The notes under the pieces were generated by a model. It was not told the origin of the DNA, made no database searches, and saw only the letters and a program-made list of their open reading frames with translations. A DNA stretch of 64,000 nt from Hyphomicrobiales bacterium (GTDB lineage: Bacteria > Pseudomonadota > Alphaproteobacteria > Rhizobiales > Rhizobiaceae), in NCBI GenBank assembly GCA_900466575.1, contig UBMP01000020.1, positions 248,001-312,000 of the forward strand. Reading direction: 5' to 3'. Below, piece by piece: positions 24,304 to 33,067 of this stretch. The position numbers and the translations under genes were made by a program. Within the stretch, counting starts at the first letter, position 1. Each line of letters opens with the position of its first letter.

Positions 24304-24522
24304 TTATTCGTCGTCTTTTGTCGAATCCTGCCGTGTCTTTCCGGCATCTGACACGGTTTTGCGTCGCGGATCGCGGAGATTTTCTCCGGCGGCGTCGCGA
24401 TCCTTTTCCGGATCGTCCTTGGCTTTCATGTAGCCACGCGGCGTGTTCTCCTGCGGGCCTTCCCACCGCGGCGACTGTTCCGTGGTGCCCGGTGCGCCGT
24501 CCTTAGGTTTTTCGAGTGCCAT
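24304..24522 (-). CDS. Very hydrophilic small protein (72 aa)
   Basis: Start 24522, AGAGAG upstream. Almost no hydrophobic residues (KDGAPGTTEQSPRWEGPQENTPRG...RDPRRKTVSDAGKTRQDSTKDDE), probably intrinsically disordered like desiccation hydrophilins. A stress-type promoter overlaps the end of the upstream antiporter gene. Confidence 0.6.
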   Translation of the reverse strand: MALEKPKDGAPGTTEQSPRWEGPQENTPRGYMKAKDDPEKDRDAAGENLRDPRRKTVSDAGKTRQDSTKDDE

Positions 24523-24562
24523 CGATCAATCTCTCTTTTTTCGAGGTTATACCAGTTAGCCT

Positions 24563-24587
24563 AACCCACCGGTCATGGCTCTGTTCC
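24563..24587 (-). promoter_or_regulatory. EcfG-type promoter for the 72-residue hydrophilic protein
   Basis: Minus strand GGAAC (24587-24583), 16 bases, GGTT (24566-24563), 41 bases before the start at 24522. It overlaps the 3' end of the antiporter gene. Confidence 0.55.
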
Positions 24588-25835
24588 CTTGGATCGAGAT
24601 GCGGCATAGCGTTCGACGAGGCGCGGTAGGGTGAGTGTCTGCACGACCATCGAGAATACGATCACTGCATAGGCACCCGCCAGGATGAAAGGTCGTGCGT
24701 CGCTTGCCGGAAGGGCAAGCGCCAGCGCTGCAGAAAACGCTCCGCGAATTGCGCTCCAGGTTAAGATGACCGAAGCGCCGGGGCCGAAGTCCAGCCATTT
24801 TCCGACCGAAAGCATGGAGAAGCGCACGGCGATGTAACGGACGGCCAGGACGATCGGGATGGCGATGAGGCCATTCAGGATGACCGTCAGGTGAAGGTTC
24901 AGGATCAGGACCTCGAGACCCAGAAGTGTGAAGAGGATGCCGTTCAGCATGTAATCGATCAATCGCCAGAAACCGAAGAAATAGGATCTGGTCTGCGAAC
25001 TCATTGCCAGCGGAGCTCCGCGATTACCGATAAAGATGCCGGCAATCACGACCGAGATGGGCCCGCTGAAGTTCAGTGCATGCGCGAGCGCATAGGTTCC
25101 CATGACAAGCGCCAGCGAAAAAAGCACCTCGTCCGAGTAATCGTTAACGGACCGAATGGCATGGAAGGCAAGGTAGCCGGTTGTCAGCCCGAGAAATACG
25201 CCCCCAATGGTTTGCTGAAAGAGACTGATGGCAATATCCACCGGGGCAGGGTTTTCCGGTCCGGTCATCGCAAATTGCAGCGCGACCGTGAAGAGCACGA
25301 TGGAAACGCCGTCGTTGAAGAGGGACTCTCCCGAGATCTCGGTTTCCAATGCTTCGGGCAAGTCGACGGTCTTTAGCGCCGCCAGCGCGGCGACGGGGTC
25401 TGTCGGAGCGATCAGGGCACCGAAGACGAGACACCAGGCAAAGCTGACTGGAACACTCAAAAGCTGCGCGACCAGCCAGCAGATTCCTGCCACCAGAAAG
25501 GCGGAGATGATGACGCCCAGCGTTGCCAGAAGCGAAACCATTGGCGCGCGTGAGCGAAGTTTATCCCACTCCACCGTGACCGCGGCAGCAAAGAGCAGGA
25601 AGGCGAGCATGCCATTCATGACGGTCGTGTAGAAGTCGATTTCGCCGAGCGCCCGCTTCAGCCGTTGCGGGATGGTTTCCTGCGGGAACAGGAACTCGAT
25701 GCCCAGCAGCATGAAGGCGGCACCCAGTCCCATTATCAGAAGCGCGACATTGCTCGGGAGCTTGAGCAGCCGCTGATTGAACCAGCTGAAGAAAGCCGTG
25801 GCGACGACGAGGGCCGATATGGTCTGGAAGAGCAA
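24573..25835 (-). CDS. Cation:proton antiporter, CPA1 (NhaP-like)
   Basis: 420 residues with about twelve hydrophobic segments. Family signatures are GALIAPTDPVAALAAL and ESLFNDGVSIVLFTV (with the conserved Asp), plus SGPISVVIAGIFIGNRG. It exchanges Na+ or K+ for H+ across the cytoplasmic membrane and so supports pH and salt tolerance. There is no long cytoplasmic C-terminal regulatory domain. The stress-type promoter upstream ties it to the osmotic/general stress island. Confidence 0.9.
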   Translation of the reverse strand: MLFQTISALVVATAFFSWFNQRLLKLPSNVALLIMGLGAAFMLLGIEFLFPQETIPQRLKRALGEIDFYTTVMNGMLAFLLFAAAVTVEWDKLRSRAPMVSLLATLGVIISAFLVAGICWLVAQLLSVPVSFAWCLVFGALIAPTDPVAALAALKTVDLPEALETEISGESLFNDGVSIVLFTVALQFAMTGPENPAPVDIAISLFQQTIGGVFLGLTTGYLAFHAIRSVNDYSDEVLFSLALVMGTYALAHALNFSGPISVVIAGIFIGNRGAPLAMSSQTRSYFFGFWRLIDYMLNGILFTLLGLEVLILNLHLTVILNGLIAIPIVLAVRYIAVRFSMLSVGKWLDFGPGASVILTWSAIRGAFSAALALALPASDARPFILAGAYAVIVFSMVVQTLTLPRLVERYAASRSKGTEP

Positions 25836-25870
25836 GGATCATCTCCGCTTGCAAGAGGCGGTGGTCTAGC

Positions 25871-25895
25871 AACTTCTGAAAGGTGATTTGGTTCC
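25871..25895 (-). promoter_or_regulatory. EcfG-type promoter for the antiporter
   Basis: Minus strand GGAAC (25895-25891), 16 bases, AGTT (25874-25871), 36 bases upstream of the start at 25835. Confidence 0.52.
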
Positions 25896-25934
25896 GAAGT
25901 TTCAGATTGTCAGCTGGAGGTTACACCAGCATCC

Positions 25935-25959
25935 GGAACCAATCGGCGTGGTGATGGTT
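25935..25959 (+). promoter_or_regulatory. EcfG-type promoter for the exported 106-residue protein
   Basis: GGAAC at 25935-25939, 16 bases, GGTT at 25956-25959. It is divergent from the antiporter promoter, 93 bases before ATG 26053. Confidence 0.55.
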
Positions 25960-26052
25960 CTGCACGACATGATGGGCGGAATTTCCGACCAGGCGGCGTT
26001 GGCGGAATATCTTCCGTGGTACGCGAGGTCCGAGCAAACCCGGAGATATACC

Positions 26053-26373
26053 ATGCAAAAGAAGCTCCAGCAGCTATCGCTGGCCTTGGCATCCACGCTG
26101 CCGGTCTTTCTCAGTCAGCCGGCGAGCGCCGGGTCTCAGGACGCGCCAACGCAGACCTGCAAGGCACTGCCCGACGATCAGAAACCGCAGAATGGAAAGT
26201 CCTCTGACAACAGCCGGTTGGGAGACTGCAAGGGCGTACTCCACCCGCCGGCGGTCGGCGATCCGGAACTGGTCAAGCCTGCTCCTGACGTCGGGACGAT
26301 GCCTGTCATCCCGCCGGGGTCAGTACCCCCGAATGGCGGCAACGGCAGCGAGGGGCAGGGCGGGACCAAATGA
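26053..26373 (+). CDS. Exported hypothetical protein (106 aa)
   Basis: ATG 26053 with CGGAGATATACC upstream. Signal peptide MQKKLQQLSLALASTLPVFLSQPASAG, mature part with two cysteines (QTCKAL, LGDCKG) that could pair, and a Pro/Gly-rich tail. Periplasmic or secreted; no family recognised. Stress-type promoter upstream. Confidence 0.7.
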   Translation: MQKKLQQLSLALASTLPVFLSQPASAGSQDAPTQTCKALPDDQKPQNGKSSDNSRLGDCKGVLHPPAVGDPELVKPAPDVGTMPVIPPGSVPPNGGNGSEGQGGTK

Positions 26374-26411
26374 GATGTTCAGACCACTGTCCCGCAATGT
26401 GACCGCTCCGG

Positions 26412-27398
26412 TTAGAAGGTGATGACCGCCTTCACGAACCCCTCCGGGCGATCCCGGGTCATGTCGAGCGCGGTTCCGAGTTCCTCGAGCGGAAAACGGT
26501 GGGTGAGATAGGGAAATGCGTCCACCCGCCGGCCCAGAGTAGCTTCCACCGCGTCGCGCATGCCTTGCATGTAGATCGCCGGATCGCGTTCGTGGGCGTT
26601 CACAACATCGATCCCGCGCCAGTTCCAGAGCTGCATGTTGACCTGCCTTGGACCATCCTGATGGTAGCCGGCGATCACCAGCGTGCCGCGCTCCCGCACC
26701 AGCTCTGCGGAAAGATCGAGCGGCCATTGCAAGCCGACAGCTTCGATGACGACGTCGCAGAAGCGCCCGCCGGTCAGAGCCTCTACGCGACGGATGATTT
26801 CATGATGGTCTTCCATGGGAACAAGATGAGCTGCACCGGCATCGCGTGCCAGCTGAAGCGCGAAATCGCGGCGCGAGATCGCGATCACTTCCGCTCCGGC
26901 GGCCGAGCAGAGCTGGACGAGAAGCAGGCCGATAAACCCGGTCCCGACGATCGCGACGAGATCGCCAGGCTCGATGCGGCTTCGCTTGAAGATGTTCATT
27001 GCACAGCCGAGCGGTTCACCGGGAAAGGGCTGTGGATCGAGCGTCGATGGCAGCTTGATCACCTGCGCTTCCGGTGCGACGTCATATTCTGCGTATGCGT
27101 GACCTGAAAGAATGGCCACCCGATTACCAACCCTGATATCTTCGACCTCCTCGCCCACGGCATCGACCTTGCCCCAGCCTTCGTGCCCCAAGCTGCCTGG
27201 CTCCGACGGAAAATGCATCCAATCAGGTCCAGACCAAGGTCCGAGATTGGAGGCGCAGACCCCGCAGCCTTCGAGCCTGACCCGCACCTCGCGTGGGCCG
27301 GGCGAAGGGATTGGAGCATCGCGAATCTCCATTTTCCCCGGCCCGGTCTGCACGGCGGCCTTCATGGTTTTTTCCCTGGCGGTGTTGGGCTCACGCAT
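26412..27398 (-). CDS. Zinc-type alcohol dehydrogenase family oxidoreductase (MDR)
   Basis: 328 residues; start 27398 preferred because CCAGGAG precedes it, though ATG 27365 (MKAAVQ) is the usual family start. The catalytic-zinc region GCGVCASNLG...GSLGHEGWG, the long AIVGTGFIGLLLVQLCSAAG cofactor motif and FPLEELGTAL are visible. The four-cysteine structural-zinc lobe is missing, as in shorter MDR members. Likely NAD(P)-dependent oxidation of a polyol or sugar. It is divergent from Ku and carries a stress-type promoter. Confidence 0.87.
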   Translation of the reverse strand: MREPNTAREKTMKAAVQTGPGKMEIRDAPIPSPGPREVRVRLEGCGVCASNLGPWSGPDWMHFPSEPGSLGHEGWGKVDAVGEEVEDIRVGNRVAILSGHAYAEYDVAPEAQVIKLPSTLDPQPFPGEPLGCAMNIFKRSRIEPGDLVAIVGTGFIGLLLVQLCSAAGAEVIAISRRDFALQLARDAGAAHLVPMEDHHEIIRRVEALTGGRFCDVVIEAVGLQWPLDLSAELVRERGTLVIAGYHQDGPRQVNMQLWNWRGIDVVNAHERDPAIYMQGMRDAVEATLGRRVDAFPYLTHRFPLEELGTALDMTRDRPEGFVKAVITF

Positions 27399-27432
27399 GC
27401 GGTTTCTCCTGGCAACAGATACGTCTCAGCCT

Positions 27433-27457
27433 AACCGCTCGTGTCCGCATCGGTTCC
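27433..27457 (-). promoter_or_regulatory. EcfG-type promoter for the alcohol dehydrogenase
   Basis: Minus strand GGAAC (27457-27453), 16 bases, GGTT (27436-27433), 35 bases upstream of the start at 27398. Confidence 0.6.
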
Positions 27458-27480
27458 GGAAGAAGCTGCTCACCGCTTTT

Positions 27481-27505
27481 GGAACATTTATCCACGAGTT
27501 TCGTT
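27481..27505 (+). promoter_or_regulatory. EcfG-type promoter for the first Ku gene
   Basis: GGAAC at 27481-27485, 16 bases, CGTT at 27502-27505: a full consensus match, 38 bases before ATG 27543. Confidence 0.65.
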
Positions 27506-27542
27506 CGACCGGCTCTGGCAGCCCTTCGAGATCGGACATTAC

Positions 27543-28334
27543 ATGGCACGAACACGAGACTGGAAAGGCCATCTCAAGCTTTCGCTTGTGACGGCGCGGG
27601 TGTCGCTGACGGCGGCAACGACGCAATCCCGGAAAATCCGTTTCCACCTGATCAATCGCGATACCGGCAACCGCGTCGAGGCGCGCTATTTTGACAGCAA
27701 GACGCATCGGCCCGTTTCCGACCGCAATCAGGTAAAGGGCTTCCCCAAGAACGATGACGAAGAGGATTTCGTCCTTCTGGACGATGACGAAATTGATGCA
27801 GTCGCGCTCGAGAGCACGCGGACCATCAATATCGAGGCTTTCGTTCCCGAAGGGTCGGTGGCCTGGATCTGGTACGAAAAGGCCCATTTCCTGAGGCCGG
27901 AAGACGAGTTGAGCGAAGAAGCCTATGGGGTCATTCTTCAGTCGATGCGTGAGCACAAGGTGCTGGGCGTCGCGCGACTGGTGCTTTATGGGCGCGAGCG
28001 GGCTGTGCTGCTGGAACCCGTGCGCAATGGCATCATCCTGTGGACACTACGCTATGGTGAGACTGTCAGAGGTCCGGTTGTCGATCTGCACAAGCTTCCG
28101 AAGCCGGATGCGGCCGTCTTGAGCCGGCTTGAAAAGACCATCGAGAAGAAATGCGGGAAGTGGCGCCCGTCACTCGTAAAGGACCCGATGCAGAAGCGAA
28201 TGGCGGAAATCATCGAGGAACGGAAAGACGATCTGAAACCGAGCAAAGCCGCCGCGAAAACGTCTCCTGCGGCTCAAAAGGGCCGGATCATCGACATCAC
28301 GGAAGCGCTCAGGAACAGTCTGCGCAACTCTTGA
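27543..28334 (+). CDS. ku: Non-homologous end-joining protein Ku (copy 1)
   Basis: 263 residues from ATG 27543, giving the typical Ku start MARTRDWKGHLKLSLVTARVSL; the frame is open further upstream but overlaps the promoter. Core motifs RKIRFHLINRDTGNRVEARYFDS and GVARLVLYGRERAVLLEPVRNGIILWTLRY match the bacterial Ku DNA-ring domain; the C-terminus is Lys-rich. Ku binds double-strand DNA ends and recruits LigD. It converges on ligD, with nine bases between them, and has its own full-consensus stress promoter. Confidence 0.93.
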   Translation: MARTRDWKGHLKLSLVTARVSLTAATTQSRKIRFHLINRDTGNRVEARYFDSKTHRPVSDRNQVKGFPKNDDEEDFVLLDDDEIDAVALESTRTINIEAFVPEGSVAWIWYEKAHFLRPEDELSEEAYGVILQSMREHKVLGVARLVLYGRERAVLLEPVRNGIILWTLRYGETVRGPVVDLHKLPKPDAAVLSRLEKTIEKKCGKWRPSLVKDPMQKRMAEIIEERKDDLKPSKAAAKTSPAAQKGRIIDITEALRNSLRNS

Positions 28335-28343
28335 GAAGTGCAA

Positions 28344-30818
28344 TCACGGCAGCGGGCGGGCAGCCTCGAAGAAGTCCGCCCAAGGATCTGTATGCAGATT
28401 TTCCAACCGGCTGCGTACATTGCTCACGGTGAAATGGGCCGGGCCGATATCCGGGGTCAGTTCTGACCATTCCAAGGGCGTAGAAATGGCAGCGCCCGGC
28501 CGGGCGCGGGTCGAGTAGGCAGCGACTGCGGTGCTACCCCGTCCGTTGCGCAGGTAGTCGATGAAGATTCGACCGCGTCGTTTTGCTTTGGTGGCCACCG
28601 CGATGTAGCGCGACGGGTCATCCTTGGCCATGTCCGTCGCCAGCCGCTTCGCATAGGCCTTGACCTTCGCCCAGCGGGCCTGTGGCTTGAGCGGGATGAC
28701 GACATGCAAGCCCTTGCCGCCCGAGGTTTTCACGAAGGCGGCCAGACCATCCTTTTCGATGCGATCCTTCAATGCCTCGGCGGCTTCGATGACGGCGGGC
28801 CACTCCACGTCTTCAGCTGGGTCCAGGTCCATTGTGATCATGTCCGGCTGTTCCCAGTTTCGTGTCGTGGTGCCCCACGGATGGATCTCCAGGCAGCCGG
28901 ACTGCGCGAGGGCGACCAGTCCATCAAAGTCCAAGATCCTGAGCGCCGGCTTGCCCTTCTTGTCTTTCGGATCGACGATCTCGCCGATGTGTCTGTTCAT
29001 ACCGCGCCAGCCGTGCTTCTGGAAGAAATGCGGCCCGTCTATGCCGTCGGGGCAACGGACGAGGGCGAGGGGACGATCAACGACAAAAGGCGCGATAAGC
29101 CGCCAGACTTCGGCGTAATAATCGACAAGTCCCTGCTTGGTGACACCGTCGCTCGGCCAATAAATCCGATCCGGATGGGTCAGTTTGACCTCGGACCGGG
29201 GTGCTTTTGCGACCGTTTCCATTTTGCCCTCCTGCACGATGTCTCGCGCCGGTTTGTCTTCGCGCAAACCGCGGAATGATGCATGACGCAAATTACCATC
29301 GGCGGACCATGCGCGGAACTCGACTTCCGCTACAAATTCAGGCTTCACATAGACAAGCTGACGCCGCGCGAGCGCATCAAGTTCATTGTCGAAGGGGCTT
29401 TTGGCGGTAACGAGCGGCTGCAGTCGATCGAACAGCGTCTCCGCGACATCGCGGCTGAATCCGGTTCCGACGCGACCCACATGGCGAAGCTTGTCTCCCT
29501 CATAAACTCCGAGCGCCAGCGATCCTATGGCTGTTCTTGAGGTCGACGACGGCGCGTAGCCCCCGATGACGAATTCCTGGCGTTCCGAACATTTCGACTT
29601 GACCCACTGCCCATTGCGGCCGGAGCGGTATTTACCATCGGCTCGTTTCGAGACGACACCTTCGAGGCTCAGGCGGCACGCGTGGTCCAGAACCAGTCCA
29701 CCGGCCTCATCAAAGTGGGCACTAAAGCGGAGCCGGGAATCTGCATTCTTGAGAAGCGCCTCGAGCAGAGCCTTGCGATCCTTCAACGCCGCATTGCGCA
29801 GGTCGTGACCGTCCAGGTGGAGAAGGTCAAAGGCGTAATAGATGAAGCGGTCGCTTCGATCTTCGCTCAGATCCTTTTGCAGAGCCGAGAAATCCGAAAC
29901 GCCATTCGCCCGCTCCACCACGATCTCGCCGTCGATTACAGCGGTTTCGGCGGGGAGGTCGCGTAACGCTTCTGCGAGGCCTTTGCCGAATTTCTCCGTC
30001 CAGTCGAGGCCGCTGCGCGTCAGCAGGGCGACTTCCCCGTGGTCGAGCCGGGTCTGGATCCGGTAGCCGTCAAATTTGATCTCGTGCAGCCAGGTCGCAC
30101 CTTTGGGCGGTGCCGGTTTCAACGTTGCCAGCTGTGGCTCGACGAAGCCAGGCACACGTGCGGTTCGGGCGCCCTTCGGCCATTCCTGCACGGGTGTCTG
30201 TTCCTTTGGCGCCGGCTCCTTGATCGACCTGCCGCCGCTCCAGCGCGCGACCGGAGCCTTGGCCATGTCCTCAATCCGCTTCTTCGACTTGACCGAAAGC
30301 GGCTTCTCCTCCAACAACGCGTCGCCATGATCGGGGCGGGCGAATTCGTCCTCTCCCTTGATCAGCAGCCAATTGTTGCGTTTCTCGCCGTTGCGCGGTT
30401 TCATGCGCACGAGATGCCAGCGCCCGGAGAGCTTTTCCCCCTCCAGCGAAAATTCAAGATGACCTTTCTTCAAGCCCTTGTGCGGGTCGCCGATGGGGTG
30501 CCAGATCCCGCGATCCCAGAGGATGACCGCGCCGGCGCCATACTGCCCCTTCGGTATCGCGCCCTCGAAATCGCCATAGGCCAGCGGATGGTCCTCCACT
30601 TCGACCGCGAGGCGCTTGTCCTCTGGATCGAGGCTTGGCCCCCGCGTCACGGCCCAGCTTTTCAGCACGCCATCCAATTCCAGGCGAAAGTCATAATGGA
30701 GGCGGCGCGCGGCGTGTTTCTGGACGACAAAGCTCGAGCCCCCGGGGTTCGCATCGGTGCCTTCCGGCTCGGGCGTTTTGTCGAAACGGCGGCGGGCATT
30801 GTAGGTCTGAAGGCTCAT
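28344..30818 (-). CDS. ligD: Multifunctional DNA ligase D
   Basis: 824 residues from ATG 30818; a TTG at 30824 overlaps the Ku stop and is less likely. Module order: 3'-phosphoesterase (about 1-165, with SFVVQKHAARRLHYDFRLELDG), ATP-dependent ligase (about 230-520, nucleotidyl Lys248 in HEIKFDGYR) and primase/polymerase (about 550-824, with DRIYWPSDGVTKQGLVDYY and the metal-binding DLDPAED). It processes and seals double-strand breaks with Ku. It begins two bases after the stop of the second Ku gene, so these two are one operon. Confidence 0.95.
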   Translation of the reverse strand: MSLQTYNARRRFDKTPEPEGTDANPGGSSFVVQKHAARRLHYDFRLELDGVLKSWAVTRGPSLDPEDKRLAVEVEDHPLAYGDFEGAIPKGQYGAGAVILWDRGIWHPIGDPHKGLKKGHLEFSLEGEKLSGRWHLVRMKPRNGEKRNNWLLIKGEDEFARPDHGDALLEEKPLSVKSKKRIEDMAKAPVARWSGGRSIKEPAPKEQTPVQEWPKGARTARVPGFVEPQLATLKPAPPKGATWLHEIKFDGYRIQTRLDHGEVALLTRSGLDWTEKFGKGLAEALRDLPAETAVIDGEIVVERANGVSDFSALQKDLSEDRSDRFIYYAFDLLHLDGHDLRNAALKDRKALLEALLKNADSRLRFSAHFDEAGGLVLDHACRLSLEGVVSKRADGKYRSGRNGQWVKSKCSERQEFVIGGYAPSSTSRTAIGSLALGVYEGDKLRHVGRVGTGFSRDVAETLFDRLQPLVTAKSPFDNELDALARRQLVYVKPEFVAEVEFRAWSADGNLRHASFRGLREDKPARDIVQEGKMETVAKAPRSEVKLTHPDRIYWPSDGVTKQGLVDYYAEVWRLIAPFVVDRPLALVRCPDGIDGPHFFQKHGWRGMNRHIGEIVDPKDKKGKPALRILDFDGLVALAQSGCLEIHPWGTTTRNWEQPDMITMDLDPAEDVEWPAVIEAAEALKDRIEKDGLAAFVKTSGGKGLHVVIPLKPQARWAKVKAYAKRLATDMAKDDPSRYIAVATKAKRRGRIFIDYLRNGRGSTAVAAYSTRARPGAAISTPLEWSELTPDIGPAHFTVSNVRSRLENLHTDPWADFFEAARPLP

Positions 30819-30820
30819 GA

Positions 30821-31651
30821 TCAACCAGCCTTTCTCGTCTTGCCACGGGAGCCGACCGCACGCTTGCCGCGTCCTTCGACGTCCTTGGCGCTGAGACGCA
30901 ATGCTTCGCGAAGATTGATGACCTTATCCTCGGGCTCCCGCTTTGCTTCCGGCAGTTTGCGTCCTTCCATCTTGGCCTGCACCAGCTCCATCAGCGCCGC
31001 ATTGTAGCGATCGTGATACGCGGTGGGGTCGAAGCGGCTCATCTTCGTCTGGATGAGATGTCCCGCCAGATCCAGCAGTTCCTGATCGTAATTCGGCTCC
31101 GAGAGGCCGCGGAAGGCATTGCGGGCAGAGCGAACCTCGTAATCATAGTTGAGGGTGGATGCGAGTAACGTCCCTTCATGCACCCGCACAATGAGGGCGC
31201 GGTTCCGCCGGAAGAGGACCGCTTCAGCGAAGGCGACTGTGGACGTCTCCTCGAGTGCGTCGCCGAAAGCCCGAAATGCTTCCTCGTCGTTTTTTTCCGC
31301 CGGCGCTAGATAATAGGGCTTGTCGAAATAGAGCTTGTCTACCGCATCGCAAGGCAGGAAATGTCGGACAGCGATGGTTTTATCGCTGTGCGGGACGAGG
31401 TTGCTCAGGACATCCGGCTCGATCAGGACATAGTTGCCATCATCGAGCTGATAGCCCCGGACCTGTTCATCGCGCTCGACAGGCTCTTCAGTTTCGCTAT
31501 CGACGAAGCGGCGCTCCACGCGATTGCCGGTCTTTCGATTGACGATGTGGAATGAAACCTTTTCGGCGGAAGAGAGCGCCGAATAGAGTCCGACTGTGCA
31601 TTCGATACCGAAACCCTTCAGGCGGCCTTTCCATAGAGCTCTGGGCGTCAT
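30821..31651 (-). CDS. ku: Non-homologous end-joining protein Ku (copy 2)
   Basis: 276 residues. N-terminus MTPRALWKGRLKGFGIECTVGLYSALSSAEKVSFHIVNRKTGNRVERRFVDSET and TVAFAEAVLFRRNRALIVRVHEGTLLASTLNYDYEVR are Ku-domain signatures; C-terminal tail rich in Lys and Arg (GKRAVGSRGKTRKAG). Clearly diverged from copy 1. It overlaps the small gene upstream by four bases and leads into ligD. Sinorhizobium meliloti is known to carry several Ku paralogues with specialised roles. Confidence 0.93.
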   Translation of the reverse strand: MTPRALWKGRLKGFGIECTVGLYSALSSAEKVSFHIVNRKTGNRVERRFVDSETEEPVERDEQVRGYQLDDGNYVLIEPDVLSNLVPHSDKTIAVRHFLPCDAVDKLYFDKPYYLAPAEKNDEEAFRAFGDALEETSTVAFAEAVLFRRNRALIVRVHEGTLLASTLNYDYEVRSARNAFRGLSEPNYDQELLDLAGHLIQTKMSRFDPTAYHDRYNAALMELVQAKMEGRKLPEAKREPEDKVINLREALRLSAKDVEGRGKRAVGSRGKTRKAG

Positions 31652-31908
31652 GGGACGCGCCTCCCAGTGGTTGTCTCAGTGGACAGTGCTGTCTCGATCT
31701 GGGCGATGTCGTCGCTCGTCACGACGGGCACGGGGTCCGACACGATGGCGGAGAGAACCTCTCGCGACACCACACCATTTCGGATCGCGTCTTCCAGGGC
31801 TTCACGTGTCGCCCGCTCGGCCTTGAGTTCGGCGTAAAGCGCCATGATAAGCCGGTCCCTGGGGTCAGGCTCGGACGGGTTCTGTCGCTGGATCGATTCT
31901 ATCGTCAT
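31648..31908 (-). CDS. Small protein upstream of ku-ligD (86 aa)
   Basis: ATG 31908 chosen; a TTG start at 31944 is possible. MTIESIQRQNPSEPDPRDRLIMALYAELKAERATREALEDAIRNGVVSREVLSAIVSDPV...: soluble, with a central helix. No family recognised. It overlaps the Ku start (ATGA), so the order small gene-ku-ligD suggests an accessory role in repair. Confidence 0.62.
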   Translation of the reverse strand: MTIESIQRQNPSEPDPRDRLIMALYAELKAERATREALEDAIRNGVVSREVLSAIVSDPVPVVTSDDIAQIETALSTETTTGRRVP

Positions 31909-31950
31909 GAAATCCAAATCGCCTACAGGCGCGATTTGTTCCAAGCTGCA

Positions 31951-32976
31951 TCAAGGGCTCTCCAGAAACGCCAGCAGTCGTTGTTCGTCCGCTCGTAATC
32001 CATCCCTGCGCGGGAGCGGATCGCTTGCCCGACGTTTGAGATTTTCGCCCACAGACGGGTCCGTAGCAATTTCGAGGACACGCGGATGGATGTAGCTTTT
32101 GCGGCTGATGGCAGGCGTATTCGAAAGTTCCTCGGCAGCAGCCTCGGCCATGATCTTGATCGTCGGGCGTTCGTCCTTGACCAGTCGTGCCATTGCTGCG
32201 GAAAAGGCCGCCAATGTACCGCCCCAGGTGCGGAACGTCTTGGCAGAAGCGGGAGCGTCGCTGATCTCGCTGATATAGCGGTTGAGCTGGCTGGAGTCGA
32301 TGGAGTGAACTGCGCCGGTGCCGTCCTGCCAGACGAAAAGCTCGCGGCCGGGGAGGTCGGCAATGCTTTCCAGAATGCGCTGCAGACGCGGCGCACGCAG
32401 GTGCCGGCGTACCTTTTTTCCGCCCTTGGCGAGGAATTGCAATTCCAGACCCTCGCCGAAACGCACGTGTCGCTTGAGCAGGGTCGTTGCGCCATATGTG
32501 CCGTTTTCCGCGACATATTGCCGATTGCCGACGCGCAGATGCGCGGCGTCCAGCAACAGGACAAGAGCCGCAAGCGTCGCGCGCTCCGGATTTTCGATAC
32601 GCTGAGCATCGGTCAATACCCGACGGCGCAAAGCCGGCAAGGCTTCCCCGAAAGGGATCAACTGCTCGAACTTGTGTTCGTCACGCAAAATCTGCCAACG
32701 TTCGTGATAGCGGTATTGCTTGCGACCGCGGTCATCGTAACCCGTCGCCTGCAGATGTCCGTCCGCAAGCGCGCAGATCCAGACACTGTGATAGGCCGGT
32801 GGGATCGCAAGCCGGGCGACCCTCTCCTTGTCGGAAGGATCGGTTAAGGGCCCGCCGCCGGCAATATGATAACTGAATCCGCGGCCGCGCTTGCGCCGTG
32901 TGATCCCAGGTTCGCGATCACTGACATAGACTAGGCCTGCCTGTCGCAAAAGCTTCGGATCGAAAGGGTCAACCAT
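31951..32976 (-). CDS. DNA topoisomerase IB (poxvirus type)
   Basis: 341 residues. Family motifs: RYHERWQILRDEHKFEQLIPFGEALPALR near 90-118, the catalytic-core RVGNRQYVAENGTYGATTLLKRHV, FRTWGGTLAA, and the active-site Tyr295 in SRKSYIHP. It relaxes supercoils through a 3'-phosphotyrosyl intermediate. Bacterial type IB enzymes of this kind are frequent in rhizobia. It precedes the ku-ligD operon on the same strand with a short gap. Confidence 0.92.
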   Translation of the reverse strand: MVDPFDPKLLRQAGLVYVSDREPGITRRKRGRGFSYHIAGGGPLTDPSDKERVARLAIPPAYHSVWICALADGHLQATGYDDRGRKQYRYHERWQILRDEHKFEQLIPFGEALPALRRRVLTDAQRIENPERATLAALVLLLDAAHLRVGNRQYVAENGTYGATTLLKRHVRFGEGLELQFLAKGGKKVRRHLRAPRLQRILESIADLPGRELFVWQDGTGAVHSIDSSQLNRYISEISDAPASAKTFRTWGGTLAAFSAAMARLVKDERPTIKIMAEAAAEELSNTPAISRKSYIHPRVLEIATDPSVGENLKRRASDPLPRRDGLRADEQRLLAFLESP

Positions 32977-33067
32977 TTGGGGTGTTCAGGTCATGATGGG
33001 TGAGAGTGTTGCATCGCCGCAGCCGCAACCGCGGCGATCATTTTTCACTCGGGGGGAGGGGAAGGGG

